A stretch of DNA of 46,322 nucleotides from Clostridiales bacterium (GCA_902363045.1 CABIYX010000027.1:1-46322); one strand, 5' to 3'. Counted from the first letter of the stretch, positions 25,223 to 34,579 are shown. The notes: generated by a model from the sequence alone, not told the origin. Made by a program: numbers and translations.

Positions 25223-26647
25223 TTACAGTTTATCTTCCCGCATAAAGTGGGCATTGGTACCATTGATGGCAAAGAACTCTTCTGCGGCCCGCTCGCCGAT
25301 GGTGTCTGGGTACTGGGGGATGGCGGCCAGATACTCTTTTTCATCTACATAGGTAAATGTACCGTCCTGCATAATCACCTTGCCGTCCACCGCAACCAGA
25401 GAAACCTCAGGCCCCCGGGCACTGTAAACCAGGTTTGGTACCATATTGCGCATAGGATAGGTATATACCGGCAGCATGGAAGGACAGTTGAGATCAATGG
25501 CAATGAAATCAGCCCGCTTCCCCGACTCTAAAGAACCCACGGTATCGCCCAAGCCAACAGCCTTAGCCCCCTCAATGGTGGCCATACGCAGAGCCTTCCA
25601 AGCAGGCATGACCTCAGGATTCTGATACTTGATCTTGTTGAAGAGGCACACGTTTTTCATCTCATTGATGATATTATGGCAGTTGTTGCCGGGAGCCTGA
25701 TCAGAACCCAAAGCCACCATACCACCCGCCTCCTGGAAGGCCACGCTGGGGCAGACAATTCCATCAATGATTCCAATAGAGCCGGGATTGACGATCATGG
25801 AGGCCCCGCGTTTGGCAATAAGGGCAGCCTCCTCATCTGTGCAGTCAGTAAGATGAACGGCAATGAGGGATTCATCCAAATAGCCCAGTTCATCCAAGAA
25901 GGCGGTGGGCCGCTTGCCATAACGCTGAACGATCTGATAGGTCTCTCGGTCCCCCTGCTGCACATGCATGTGGATTTTGGTTCCCCTGTCTTTGACCGCC
26001 TTTTGGATGCGCAGCAGCATCTCTGGGCTGACAAAGTCAGCGCCTTGGGGCCCAAACAGGATCTTGATCCGACCGCCCGCCTTGTTGTTCCACTGGTCAT
26101 ACAGGGCAATGTTTCGATTCAGGCTCTCTTCGCCCATGGTGTCATCAAACTCATAGAGCTCGCCGGGTTGATAGACCCGCCGTTTGGCCGCCCGGATGGT
26201 CTGGGCAATGTTGCCTCGTGCCCCCACCTTGTCGATGAACGCACACACGTTTTCCATCTTAAATTCATAGTCGCCCAGCGTAGTGGTGCCCGCCCGGATG
26301 GCCTCCAGAATGGCCACCCGGCTGCCCGCATCTCGCTCCTCATCGTTGACCACGTTATCAAAAGGCTGAAGACCGAACATCATCCAACTATTGGTGTCCT
26401 GGGCCAGGCCCCGCATGATGTTGCATGCCGTGTGCATGTGGCCGTCAATAAAGCCGGGCAGCACCATGTGATGATCCAGGGTGATGGTTTCCTCAGCGGT
26501 ATATTCCACTAAAATTCTGGACCGGTCGCCCACCTCCAGAATCTTACCTCCATCCACAGCCATGGCGGCGTCACCGTGATAACCCACGCCAGCCCCTTCC
26601 ATGGTATAGAAATGGGGCGCCACCACAATGGTATCAATCTTTTTCAT
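25223..26647 (-). CDS. Amidohydrolase/deaminase (Atz/Trz-SsnA type)
   Basis: A 474-residue metal-dependent hydrolase. The N-terminal metal site is GFIDGHMHT. Further ligands are likely in KIHMHVQQ, VHLTD and ALGSDQAPGNN. No carboxylated-lysine motif is visible, which fits the mononuclear deaminase branch (Atz/Trz, SsnA, guanine-deaminase-like). The substrate is probably a nitrogen heterocycle or its breakdown product. AGGAGG precedes the start. It is last in the hydantoin operon, 30 bases after the antiporter, so it may feed ring compounds into, or process products of, the same pathway. Confidence 0.85.
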   Translation of the reverse strand: MKKIDTIVVAPHFYTMEGAGVGYHGDAAMAVDGGKILEVGDRSRILVEYTAEETITLDHHMVLPGFIDGHMHTACNIMRGLAQDTNSWMMFGLQPFDNVVNDEERDAGSRVAILEAIRAGTTTLGDYEFKMENVCAFIDKVGARGNIAQTIRAAKRRVYQPGELYEFDDTMGEESLNRNIALYDQWNNKAGGRIKILFGPQGADFVSPEMLLRIQKAVKDRGTKIHMHVQQGDRETYQIVQRYGKRPTAFLDELGYLDESLIAVHLTDCTDEEAALIAKRGASMIVNPGSIGIIDGIVCPSVAFQEAGGMVALGSDQAPGNNCHNIINEMKNVCLFNKIKYQNPEVMPAWKALRMATIEGAKAVGLGDTVGSLESGKRADFIAIDLNCPSMLPVYTYPMRNMVPNLVYSARGPEVSLVAVDGKVIMQDGTFTYVDEKEYLAAIPQYPDTIGERAAEEFFAINGTNAHFMREDKL

Positions 26648-26677
26648 AAAAAGCCTCCTGTTCCAATGGTGAAGCAG

Positions 26678-28210
26678 TTAGTGCACTTTCTCCGGGTAAC
26701 GCAGCTTGGTAAGCTGGGTCAGCGCAAACAGAACCACTACCAGAATAACAGCGGTAACCACAATGCTCAAGATATATTGTCCCGTCAGGCCGCCGAAAAG
26801 GAATCCCAGGAACGCCGAAATACCAACTGTGATTCCGTAGGGCAGCTGGGTCATGACGTGGACCACATGGTTGCAGGAGGCGCCGGTGGAGGAGAGGACG
26901 GTGGTATCGGAGATGGGGGAGCACTGGTCGCCGAACAGACCGCCGCCGATGACCGCGCCAACCACAAACGGAATGGAAATATCAAAGGCAACGGCCATGG
27001 GGAAGGCGATGGGCATCATAATGGACCACACACCCCAGGAGGAGCCGGTTGAAAAGGAAATGAGCGCGCCAAACAGGAACACAAGGGCAGGAACCAGGCC
27101 GGGAGTCAGGTAGTTCTCTACAATGTGGATCAGGAACTCGCTGGTGCCCATGCCTTTGACGATGGAACCCAGAGACCAGGCACACACCAGGATGAAGGGG
27201 ACGGAAATGAGCTCGGCCATGCCGTTGACAAAGGTGTCAAAGGCCTTGGTCACACTGAACAGCTTGGTGCTCACACCCATAATACCGGCGCCCACCGCGC
27301 CGCCCATAAAGGCGATGCAGATGGCCAGAGTAATGTTCGCGTTGCGGAAGCACTCCACCAGCCCATTGTTGACCAGATCGCCGGACCAGAAAATGGTGGC
27401 AAAGAGGGAACCAAACAGGAAGAGGATGGGGATGATAAAGTTCCACATGGTAAGCTTATAGCCCTGGGGCAGCTCATTTTTCACCTCAGGTACCAGGGGC
27501 TGGATCCCGTCGCCCAGCAGCTTGCCGGTCTCCCGAGCCCGCTTTTCTTCCTTGTACATCGGCCCGAAGTTCAAACCGAAGGCGGCGACGATCAAAACGG
27601 TGATCATGGCAAACACGCCGTACAGGTTAAAGGGGAGCATATTCAGCCAGATGCCCCACTCGCTGCCCTCAATGCCAGCAGCCAGCAGTTCTGCGGCAAT
27701 CAGGCCGGTGATGAAGGGGCCGTAGCTGCTGATAGGAGAAAGAGCGGCCAGGTTGCAACCCATGGAGTCCAGGATATAAGCCAGCTTTGCTCGGGAGATA
27801 CGCACCATATCGGTCACGGGCCGCATAATGGTACCCAGCATAAGGCAGGGCTCCGTGTAGCTGAAAATGAAGGCGCTCAGGCAGGTGACTACCTGGCCCT
27901 TTTTGGCGGTATTGATAACTTTTGTCACCTTGGTGGCAAATGCCTCCGCGGCGCCAGTGGTGCGCAGCATGGCGATCATGCCGCCGGAGAGGGTGACCAG
28001 AACGATCAAAGACGCGTTTCCGCTGAGAGAAGGGATCACATAGTCCGAGATAATTTTAACAAAGCCAACCAGAGGATTAAATCCGTTCATCATGGTGGAG
28101 CCTAGCCAAACTGCGATAAACAAAGAGAAAATCGTCTGCTTGGTCCACAGGGCCAATCCGATGGCTACGATGGGGGGGATAAGACACAACACACCATATG
28201 TGGTATCCAT
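26678..28210 (-). CDS. NhaC-family antiporter/transporter
   Basis: A 510-residue polytopic membrane protein with about 11-12 hydrophobic segments. It matches the NhaC Na+/H+ antiporter fold: SFSTGSSWGVWSIMMPIAFP, IGGGLFGDQCSPISDTTVLS, STGASCNHVVHVMTQLPYGI. Members can exchange Na+ for H+ or carry organic anions (malate-lactate type). Sitting between hydantoinase and amidohydrolase genes, it may import the ureide or export an acidic product. AGGAGG is present before the ATG. A spacer of about 175 bases separates it from the hydantoinase. Confidence 0.9.
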   Translation of the reverse strand: MDTTYGVLCLIPPIVAIGLALWTKQTIFSLFIAVWLGSTMMNGFNPLVGFVKIISDYVIPSLSGNASLIVLVTLSGGMIAMLRTTGAAEAFATKVTKVINTAKKGQVVTCLSAFIFSYTEPCLMLGTIMRPVTDMVRISRAKLAYILDSMGCNLAALSPISSYGPFITGLIAAELLAAGIEGSEWGIWLNMLPFNLYGVFAMITVLIVAAFGLNFGPMYKEEKRARETGKLLGDGIQPLVPEVKNELPQGYKLTMWNFIIPILFLFGSLFATIFWSGDLVNNGLVECFRNANITLAICIAFMGGAVGAGIMGVSTKLFSVTKAFDTFVNGMAELISVPFILVCAWSLGSIVKGMGTSEFLIHIVENYLTPGLVPALVFLFGALISFSTGSSWGVWSIMMPIAFPMAVAFDISIPFVVGAVIGGGLFGDQCSPISDTTVLSSTGASCNHVVHVMTQLPYGITVGISAFLGFLFGGLTGQYILSIVVTAVILVVVLFALTQLTKLRYPEKVH

Positions 28211-28386
28211 ACAAGAAGCCTCCTGTCATATAATACTCTTGGTTTTTCTTTCATGGAATCACTGCTTTCGCAGATACAGGCCCGCCAAAGCCCAGGACCC
28301 ATACCTCCTCACTTCTTTTTTGACTCTTTTCACCTCTCTCCAATGTACGCTGCTTGGGCGGGGCAGCCTGCTGCAGGTACACTGGA

Positions 28387-29793
28387 TCAGTTCCGGTTTT
28401 CGTAACCGGAGGCATACATGCTGGCGGGAATAAACTGTCCCTGGCCGTAGCGGCCCACAAACTTGGCGTTTTCCACTACCACCTGTCCCCGCAGCAGAAC
28501 GGTCTCCACCCGGCCGGACTGGCGGCGACCCTCATAAAGGTTGTAGTCCACGCCGTTGGGGTTGTCCGCCAGGCGGATCACGCCCTCATAGCTGGGATCA
28601 AAGATCACAATGTCTGCGTCGGAACCTACCGCCAACGTACCCTTTCGGGGGTAAATGCCGTTGATCTTGGCTGGCTGAGTAGCGATGACGTCTACAAATT
28701 TCTGACGGCTCAGCTTGCCGGTACATACGCCTTCGGTCCATACCACGTGCAGGCGATCACCGGCGCCGGGGGAGCCGTTGGGGATCTGCGTGAAATCGTC
28801 CCGCCCCGCCTGCTTGAGCTCTGCTACGTCGATGCCGCAGTGGTCAGAGGAGACCGCCGTCAGCAGTCCGCCGGCCAGGGCCTGCCACAGGGCCTCACAG
28901 TCCTCCTGATCCCGCAAGGCAGGGGAGCAGACAAACTTGGCCGCTTCGTTGAAGTCGGGGTTATCCAGGACCTCCTTGGTGGTGGTTAGATAATGAGTAC
29001 AGGTCTCACCAGAAACTCGCTGGCCAGTTCCCTTCGCCTTTTGCAGTTCGGCAATGGCCTCCCTGCAGGTCATATGGGCAATGTATAGAGGTGTATCGGT
29101 CTGGCCAGCCAGGTAGATCGCCCGACGCACTGCCTCCGCCTCGGTAAAGGGCGGGCGGGAGACGTAGTGGTAATGGGGGGTCAGCTGTCCCTTCTTTACG
29201 CACTCGCTGCGCAGGAAATTCAGGATCTCACCATTTTCTGCGTGAACAAAGACGGTGGCGCCCACCTGGCGGCTTTTCTCCAGAATGCGGAAGAAAGTTC
29301 CGTCATCCACGTGGAGGGGTGAACCATTGTAAGCCATAAAGATCTTGATGCTAGAGATTCCCCACCTGGGAAAGTCCTCGATTTCGTCAAAGATGCTGTC
29401 CATAATATACGTTACCATGGCATGAAGGGCAAAGTCTACACAGGCTTTGTCCTTTGCCCGCACATTAATTCGGTAATCAATGGAATCCAGCAGTCCCCGG
29501 TCCGGATCTTGAGGCGCAAAATCCACAATGGTGGTAGTTCCGCCTACAATGGCAGAGTCAGTGGTCTCATACCCTGCGGTGTCCCGATCGCCCACGTTGC
29601 ATAGGGCGGAAAAGTGGGTGTGCTGGTCTACGCCGCCCGGAAACACATATTTCCTCTGGGCGTCGATCACAAGATCCGCCGCTTCGTCTAAGTGGGTCCC
29701 CATGGCGCGGATTACCTCATCCTCCACCAGGATATCCCCCACAAACTCCTGTTCCGCGGTTACAATGGTGCCTCCTTTGATCAAGGTGCGCAT
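28387..29793 (-). CDS. Dihydropyrimidinase / D-hydantoinase
   Basis: It opens the ring of 5,6-dihydropyrimidines or 5-monosubstituted hydantoins to N-carbamoyl amino acids. The 468 residues are typical. The binuclear metal site is visible: VDQHTHF near residue 57, the lysine to be carboxylated in SSIKIFMAYNG, His in VFVHAENGE and YIAHMTC, and Asp in AVSSDHCG. AGGAGA precedes the start at 29793. A longer in-frame reading overlaps the racemase and is not used. Racemase and carbamoylase lie directly upstream, which favours hydantoin over plain pyrimidine breakdown. Confidence 0.93.
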   Translation of the reverse strand: MRTLIKGGTIVTAEQEFVGDILVEDEVIRAMGTHLDEAADLVIDAQRKYVFPGGVDQHTHFSALCNVGDRDTAGYETTDSAIVGGTTTIVDFAPQDPDRGLLDSIDYRINVRAKDKACVDFALHAMVTYIMDSIFDEIEDFPRWGISSIKIFMAYNGSPLHVDDGTFFRILEKSRQVGATVFVHAENGEILNFLRSECVKKGQLTPHYHYVSRPPFTEAEAVRRAIYLAGQTDTPLYIAHMTCREAIAELQKAKGTGQRVSGETCTHYLTTTKEVLDNPDFNEAAKFVCSPALRDQEDCEALWQALAGGLLTAVSSDHCGIDVAELKQAGRDDFTQIPNGSPGAGDRLHVVWTEGVCTGKLSRQKFVDVIATQPAKINGIYPRKGTLAVGSDADIVIFDPSYEGVIRLADNPNGVDYNLYEGRRQSGRVETVLLRGQVVVENAKFVGRYGQGQFIPASMYASGYENRN

Positions 29794-29804
29794 ACAGTCA
29801 TCTC

Positions 29805-30551
29805 CTAAAACATCAAATCTTGTTGGGTAAACATGGGAAAGCCCACGATTTTCTTCGGCTCCGGGAATCCCCAGGTGGATACCTTGCTGGTATGCAGTCT
29901 CATATCCACCATAGCTTCCGCAAATTTGACCGCGGGCATAACTCCGTCCAGTACAGGAACGCCCAACTGAGCAGACAAGTCCTGGACAAAGTCCACAAAA
30001 CCGGCGCATCCCAGCAGGATGCATTCTGCTCCGTCCTGCTGTACGGCCAGCCCCCCCTGGTGTGCCAGAGCCTCCAGCCCCTTCTGGGGATTCCGGCCAA
30101 ATTCCAGCACGCTCAGACCGGTGGAGCGGATAGAACGGCAGAATTTTTCCGCTCCGTAGTTGGCCACCACATCCTCCGTCACCTTGCGGGAGCGGTCCAG
30201 CACCGATACGATAGAGAAATAGGGGGCAATGAATTTTGCCGCTGTGATGGCCGACTCGCAGATCCCCAGCACCGGCTTAGAGGTGACCTCCCGTGCAGCC
30301 TGGAGCCCGGGGTCCCCGAAGCAGGCAATGATAAAAGCGTCAGCTCCTTCCTCCCGGTCTCCCCGGATCACCTCTTTCAGAACCCCGGGAACAGCCAAAT
30401 GCTCATCCACATAGCACTCGATACTGTCCGGTCCGGACGCCGGGCTGACGGCCCAAACCTGGGTATCGCTGCGGGCTACCCGGCGGGCCAGATTCTCTAC
30501 ACTGTCGGTCATGGATTGTGTCGTATTGGGGTTAATAATCTTGATTTTCAC
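29805..30551 (-). CDS. Hydantoin racemase (Asp/Glu racemase superfamily)
   Basis: It interconverts D- and L-5-substituted hydantoins, or allantoin enantiomers, so that the hydantoinase and a stereospecific carbamoylase can use the whole pool. The 248 residues begin MKIKIINPNTTQSMTDSVEN, a family hallmark. The two catalytic cysteines are in IIACFGDPGL and ILLGCAGFVDF. The start overlaps the carbamoylase stop by four bases (ATGA), and the hydantoinase start follows 11 bases after its stop. Allantoin racemase is the main alternative. It would imply an allantoinase-like role for the next gene. Confidence 0.9.
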   Translation of the reverse strand: MKIKIINPNTTQSMTDSVENLARRVARSDTQVWAVSPASGPDSIECYVDEHLAVPGVLKEVIRGDREEGADAFIIACFGDPGLQAAREVTSKPVLGICESAITAAKFIAPYFSIVSVLDRSRKVTEDVVANYGAEKFCRSIRSTGLSVLEFGRNPQKGLEALAHQGGLAVQQDGAECILLGCAGFVDFVQDLSAQLGVPVLDGVMPAVKFAEAMVDMRLHTSKVSTWGFPEPKKIVGFPMFTQQDLMF

Positions 30552-31729
30552 AGATCTCCCTCCTCTTGATCCAATGCTTGAACCATTTCCATCAGCAGCT
30601 GGGCACCCCGGTACAGGTCCTCAGGCGCACTGTACTCACGAATAGAGTGGCTGATTCCATCTTTGCTGGGAATGAACAGGAGCATAGAGGGCACGGTTTG
30701 TCCCCAATTCATCAGATCATGACCAGCGCCGCTGAACATGTTGAGGAAGTGGATGCCGCGGCCACGGCAGAGCCTCTCACTCAGCTCCATCAGCTTCGGG
30801 CTGCACTGGGTAGGCTCCTGACGGATATACGCTTCCCCTGTCAGATCCGCATGCTCTTCCAGCACGGAAGCGATCACCTGATCCATGGGCTCCATGGTCG
30901 GGTTGCGCAGCTCCACAATAAACTCCACCTTGCCAGGAATCACATTGACCGCTCCCGGAAACACCTGGAGCGTGCCCACGGTACAAACCATATCCGGCGA
31001 AGCGGCTCTAGCCCGATCCATAAGCTTGGTAATGATCCGGCAGGCGCTTACCAGGGCATCATCCCGCAGATGCATGGGTGTACTGCCTGCATGATTGGCA
31101 CAGCCGGAAACCGTCATGCGGTAGCGCACGATACCTACAATGCCGCCTGCCAGGCCGATTTGCGCCCCCTCCGCCTCCAGAAGTCCCCCTTGCTCAATGT
31201 GCAGCTCCAAATAGCACTGATATTGGGTCAGATCCCGGCGGCAGGCGTTGACCTCTTCCATGGTAAGACCGTGAAGGACCAGATTGGGCCGCATGGCCCC
31301 GTCGATTTCTCCGCCGGTGAAGGCTTTACTGCCAAAGGTACCGCCAATGACATTGCCCTCCTCCTCGGTGAAGGCGACCACCTGAATGGGATGTCGATTT
31401 TGATAGCCCATTTCCCGAAGGCGCTGCACACATTCGATCCCCGCCAATACGCCGTAGGTTCCGTCATAGATGCCGCCGCCAGGTACGGTGTCGATGTGGG
31501 AGCCAATGCAGATTGTTTTCCCTTTGCCCGGCAGCTCGCCGACCAGATTGCCTACGGGATCAATCGACGTCTGGAGTCCCGCCTGCTCCATACACCGCTG
31601 CACATAGGTCCGTCCTTCGTCATAGGCTGGAGTATAAGGCAGCCGGGTGGTCCCTTCCCCCGGCATAAAACCGATCTGCCCCAACTGGGTCAGGCGGCGG
31701 GAAAGACGGGAACCATTGATATCGTTCAT
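30548..31729 (-). CDS. N-carbamoyl-L-amino-acid hydrolase / allantoate amidohydrolase family
   Basis: This M20-type zinc or manganese enzyme releases CO2 and ammonia from N-carbamoyl amino acids, or from allantoate or ureidoglycolate. The 393 residues contain the metal ligands in IGSHIDTVPGGGIYDG, AFTEEEGN, ELHIEQGGLLE and FSGAGHDLMNW. The start at 31729 overlaps the aminotransferase stop by four bases and has GGAGGA upstream. A longer reading into the aminotransferase gene was rejected. Member enzymes are usually L-specific, which would fit a partner racemase. Beta-ureidopropionase activity is also possible. Confidence 0.9.
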   Translation of the reverse strand: MNDINGSRLSRRLTQLGQIGFMPGEGTTRLPYTPAYDEGRTYVQRCMEQAGLQTSIDPVGNLVGELPGKGKTICIGSHIDTVPGGGIYDGTYGVLAGIECVQRLREMGYQNRHPIQVVAFTEEEGNVIGGTFGSKAFTGGEIDGAMRPNLVLHGLTMEEVNACRRDLTQYQCYLELHIEQGGLLEAEGAQIGLAGGIVGIVRYRMTVSGCANHAGSTPMHLRDDALVSACRIITKLMDRARAASPDMVCTVGTLQVFPGAVNVIPGKVEFIVELRNPTMEPMDQVIASVLEEHADLTGEAYIRQEPTQCSPKLMELSERLCRGRGIHFLNMFSGAGHDLMNWGQTVPSMLLFIPSKDGISHSIREYSAPEDLYRGAQLLMEMVQALDQEEGDL

Positions 31730-32907
31730 GCCGGATCCTCCCCGGCCATGTGGGAGCGGATAAACGCCTCTAAAGCATCCAAACCCTGCTCCAGGCATTC
31801 CATCGATGTGGCATAGGACAGGCGGATGTACCCTTCGCCAAAGTCTCCAAAAGCGGTGCCCGGTACCACAACCACCTGCTTTTCTTCCAGCAGCTTCATA
31901 GCAAATTCCTCGCAGGGCATGCCCAGGCGGCTGATGTTGATAAACGCATAGAAGGTTCCGGCAGGAGTATGACAGGACAGGCCTGAAATTTCAGCGATCC
32001 GCTGCATCACATAGTCCCTGCGCAGACGGTACTGCTCCACCATATACTTCAGGTGATCTTGAGATCCCTCCAACGCTTCAATGGCAGCAACCTGGCATGG
32101 AGTAGCCGCACAGGCACTGACATTTTCCTGCAGCTTGATCATATTTCGGATCAGTTCCTCCGGTCCAGCGGCGTAGCCAATACGCCAGCCGGTCATAGCA
32201 TACGTTTTGGAAAGGCTGTCAATGACCAACGTGCGCTCCTTCATTCCGGGCAGGGTGGCAAATCCAGTGTATGTCCTCCCGTCAAAGAGGATATGCTTAT
32301 ATACCTCGTCTGCTAGCACCACCAGGTCCCGCTCCTGAGCCAGTTTTGCCAGCTGGGACAGTGTCTCAGCACTGGCTACGGCTCCCGTGGGATTGCAGGG
32401 GCTGTTTAAAATGATCGCCTTTGTCTTGCTGGTGATGGCCTCGGCAACAGCGGATACATCCAAATCAAACCCCCGCTGTGCATCAGTTTTCACGGATACC
32501 GGCACGCCGCCGCACATCCGGATCTGCTGAATGTAATTGGTCCAGCAGGGCTCATTGACGATGACCTCATCTCCTGGGTTCAGCAGCACCTTCAGGGCTA
32601 AAAACAATGCTCCCATAGCTCCGGGCGTTACTACGATCTGGCTCGCCGGATCGTAGGACAACCCTTCTGTACGCGCAAGATAACGGGCGATAGCCTGGCG
32701 CAGAGCCAGCAGGCCCGCATTTTCGGAATATTTGGTCTTGCCTTCTCGGATGGCCCGGCACCCGGCCTCCACCACATTTGCCGAGGCGGTAAAATCCGGT
32801 TCTCCCAGCGTGAAGCTGAGCACACGGTCATATTCCAGCGCCTTATTAAACATTTTCCGGATCTTGGAGGGCTGGATCTGCTGGGTGTTGTCTGAAATCT
32901 GAATCAT
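31726..32907 (-). CDS. Class I/II PLP-dependent aminotransferase
   Basis: The 393 residues have the fold-type I layout of aspartate/aromatic aminotransferases: LSFTLGEPDFTASANVV at the start, NSPCNPTGA, VLADEVYKHILFDG, and the PLP lysine in SLSKTYAMTGWRIGYA. The C-terminal carboxylate-binding Arg is in GYIRLSYA. It is wedged between a membrane protein and the carbamoylase with overlaps on both sides, so it probably deaminates the amino acid freed from the carbamoyl compound. AAGGAG precedes the start at 32907. The exact substrate cannot be read from sequence. Confidence 0.92.
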   Translation of the reverse strand: MIQISDNTQQIQPSKIRKMFNKALEYDRVLSFTLGEPDFTASANVVEAGCRAIREGKTKYSENAGLLALRQAIARYLARTEGLSYDPASQIVVTPGAMGALFLALKVLLNPGDEVIVNEPCWTNYIQQIRMCGGVPVSVKTDAQRGFDLDVSAVAEAITSKTKAIILNSPCNPTGAVASAETLSQLAKLAQERDLVVLADEVYKHILFDGRTYTGFATLPGMKERTLVIDSLSKTYAMTGWRIGYAAGPEELIRNMIKLQENVSACAATPCQVAAIEALEGSQDHLKYMVEQYRLRRDYVMQRIAEISGLSCHTPAGTFYAFINISRLGMPCEEFAMKLLEEKQVVVVPGTAFGDFGEGYIRLSYATSMECLEQGLDALEAFIRSHMAGEDPA

Positions 32908-33584
32908 ACAAGTGACTCCTTTCTGCTCTGATTTTTCCGTTCCCTGAGTTTTAGAATGGTCATCAATATACCAAACACCAGGGAAAGGACTGCGGCAAAT
33001 ACAATGCGATACTCTTGGGGAAGAAGAAAACCAACGGTATTGATGGGAATCCAAAACAGTGGAATGGTTTTAAACAGGGTAAAATCCACCAGCTCGCCCC
33101 AGTCCACCGAGTCCACTGCCTGGCGCGGCGTAATATGGCGTCCCTCCAGAAAGCGGATCTCGCCATAATTTCCACACACCCGCATCAGGGCGGAGTGGAT
33201 GGGGGCAAAAAACAGATTGTTGGTACAGCTGGTAAAAAAGGCTAGCGCCAAAGCATTTCCATATCCGGGAAGCAGCCCAGCCGCCATGGCTTGCTGCGTA
33301 CCCTGGCTGAACACGCTGAAGGCCAGGGTAACAAAAAGGCCTCCTACTCCCCAGCTTACACTTTTGAACCATGTGGCCCGGTTGATCTGCCAGTGTCCCT
33401 CCAGCATCCGCCCCGAGAGCAGCTCTCCCGCCGTAGCATAGACGGAAAATTGAATAAATCCGGCCAGATAAGGATACATTGCATTAAACCAAGCAAAGCC
33501 CCCTGTAACACAAAGGAGCACGGTGGCCGCGGCCAGCAGTCCATAGGCAGCCACCCAATAGATATCCCTTCGTTTCATATACAT
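32904..33584 (-). CDS. Membrane protein, possibly Mpv17/PMP22-like
   Basis: This 226-residue protein starts MYMKRRDIYWVAAYGLLAAA and has about four or five hydrophobic segments. The C-terminal stretch WGELVDFTLFKTIPLFWIPI, NTVGFLLPQEYRIVFAAVLS recalls the Mpv17/PMP22 pattern (W, P and N spaced before a final helix), but the match is weak and from memory. It leads the operon and overlaps the aminotransferase start by four bases, so it is certainly co-translated. It could be a substrate channel. A start at the second Met (33578) is equally possible. Confidence 0.7.
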   Translation of the reverse strand: MYMKRRDIYWVAAYGLLAAATVLLCVTGGFAWFNAMYPYLAGFIQFSVYATAGELLSGRMLEGHWQINRATWFKSVSWGVGGLFVTLAFSVFSQGTQQAMAAGLLPGYGNALALAFFTSCTNNLFFAPIHSALMRVCGNYGEIRFLEGRHITPRQAVDSVDWGELVDFTLFKTIPLFWIPINTVGFLLPQEYRIVFAAVLSLVFGILMTILKLRERKNQSRKESLV

Positions 33585-33604
33585 CCCCTAACTTTTGTAT
33601 CCTA

Positions 33605-33650
33605 AATATAGCAAAATGGAGCCGGCGTTGAAATTCAGCGCCGGCTCCAT
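33605..33650 (-). promoter_or_regulatory. Promoter -10 with adjoining 12-bp palindrome
   Basis: A perfect inverted repeat ATGGAGCCGGCG/CGCCGGCTCCAT (33616-33627 with 33639-33650) lies next to a TATATT -10 (33605-33610) ahead of the catabolic operon. No good -35 is seen, as expected for an activator-dependent promoter. It could also be the LuxR gene's terminator, since four T follow on the minus strand. Confidence 0.5.
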
Positions 33651-33778
33651 CTTATTTAATCCATGTATTATCCAAGGAGATCTTATGTTTCTCTGTATGG
33701 GACCGATGTTTCTTTTTATACCACTAAAGGATACTGCAATTCAAACAATTTCAAGCAAGCTTTTTTGCTTCCATTTAT

Positions 33779-34579
33779 TTATAGTGCATCAAAATCAATC
33801 TTGTTTGTGGACATTGGGAGGCTTTGGAGCATTTGCACCCGATTCCGTACGTTCATCTTGGTGTAAATACTGTGGAAATGTTTTTTTACCGTATGGATGC
33901 TGATATTCATTTTTTGGGCAATGTCTTCATTGGACAGTCCATGTACCGCCAGATCCAACATCTCTCCCTCCCGACTGGTCAGACCGTATTGACGGCACAG
34001 CTTCTCATGGTACCCTTTTGCAAAGAAATAACGGGTGTCGCCCTTTTTAGCCTCATATACCAGACGGTATGCAAAGTGCTTGTGCAGCTGCTCCAGTACA
34101 AACATATCCCGTTCACTGAATGGAGGCTTGTCTGCCTCACGATACAGCCGCAATAGGCCCACCGGCTCCTCCCGGAAACAGATCGAGAGTCCCACCGAGT
34201 GGGTCAGGTGGTTTGGCAAATAAAAGTTCTGGTAAATTCCTTGATTTTTTATCTGCTCCTCCCGAACGGACATGGATTCCCGAAAAGCCCCGCCTTTGCA
34301 GGTATACAGGACCCAGCGAAAGGCATCTGAGTTTAAACTCTCCTGTACCCATGCATTCACCGCCTGCTGAGACAGTTGAAACGCTGCGGGTGTCTGAAAC
34401 TGATAGGCCCCGTCTTCGGTGGTGGAGATCCGGGCAAAAATAGCTGCATCATAAGGAATAAGAAAGGGCAGCCATCGATTCAGCATTTCCTGCTGCATCT
34501 CCTCTACTGTATAGATAAAAGAAATATTATACGCAATTTCATTGAGGAGTATCCACTCATTTTCATTTAAAAATGCCAT
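33779..34579 (-). CDS. LuxR-family transcriptional regulator
   Basis: This 266-residue protein has an N-terminal domain of about 190 residues, possibly GAF/PAS-like (NEIAYNISFIYTVEEMQQEM; GLSICFREEPVGLLRLYREA). The C-terminal LuxR HTH reads YGLTSREGEMLDLAVHGLSN, EDIAQKMNISIHTVKKHFHS and IYTKMNVRNRVQML. GGGAGG lies upstream of the ATG. It is transcribed towards the catabolic operon and is the obvious candidate activator, perhaps sensing a hydantoin or dihydropyrimidine through its N-terminal domain. No receiver domain or autoinducer-domain motif was recognised. Confidence 0.9.
   Translation of the reverse strand: MAFLNENEWILLNEIAYNISFIYTVEEMQQEMLNRWLPFLIPYDAAIFARISTTEDGAYQFQTPAAFQLSQQAVNAWVQESLNSDAFRWVLYTCKGGAFRESMSVREEQIKNQGIYQNFYLPNHLTHSVGLSICFREEPVGLLRLYREADKPPFSERDMFVLEQLHKHFAYRLVYEAKKGDTRYFFAKGYHEKLCRQYGLTSREGEMLDLAVHGLSNEDIAQKMNISIHTVKKHFHSIYTKMNVRNRVQMLQSLPMSTNKIDFDAL

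Noticed and set aside
29794..30024. N-terminal extension of the dihydropyrimidinase
   Set aside because: It overlaps the hydantoin racemase gene. The ATG at 29793 has AGGAGA upstream and begins the usual family sequence.
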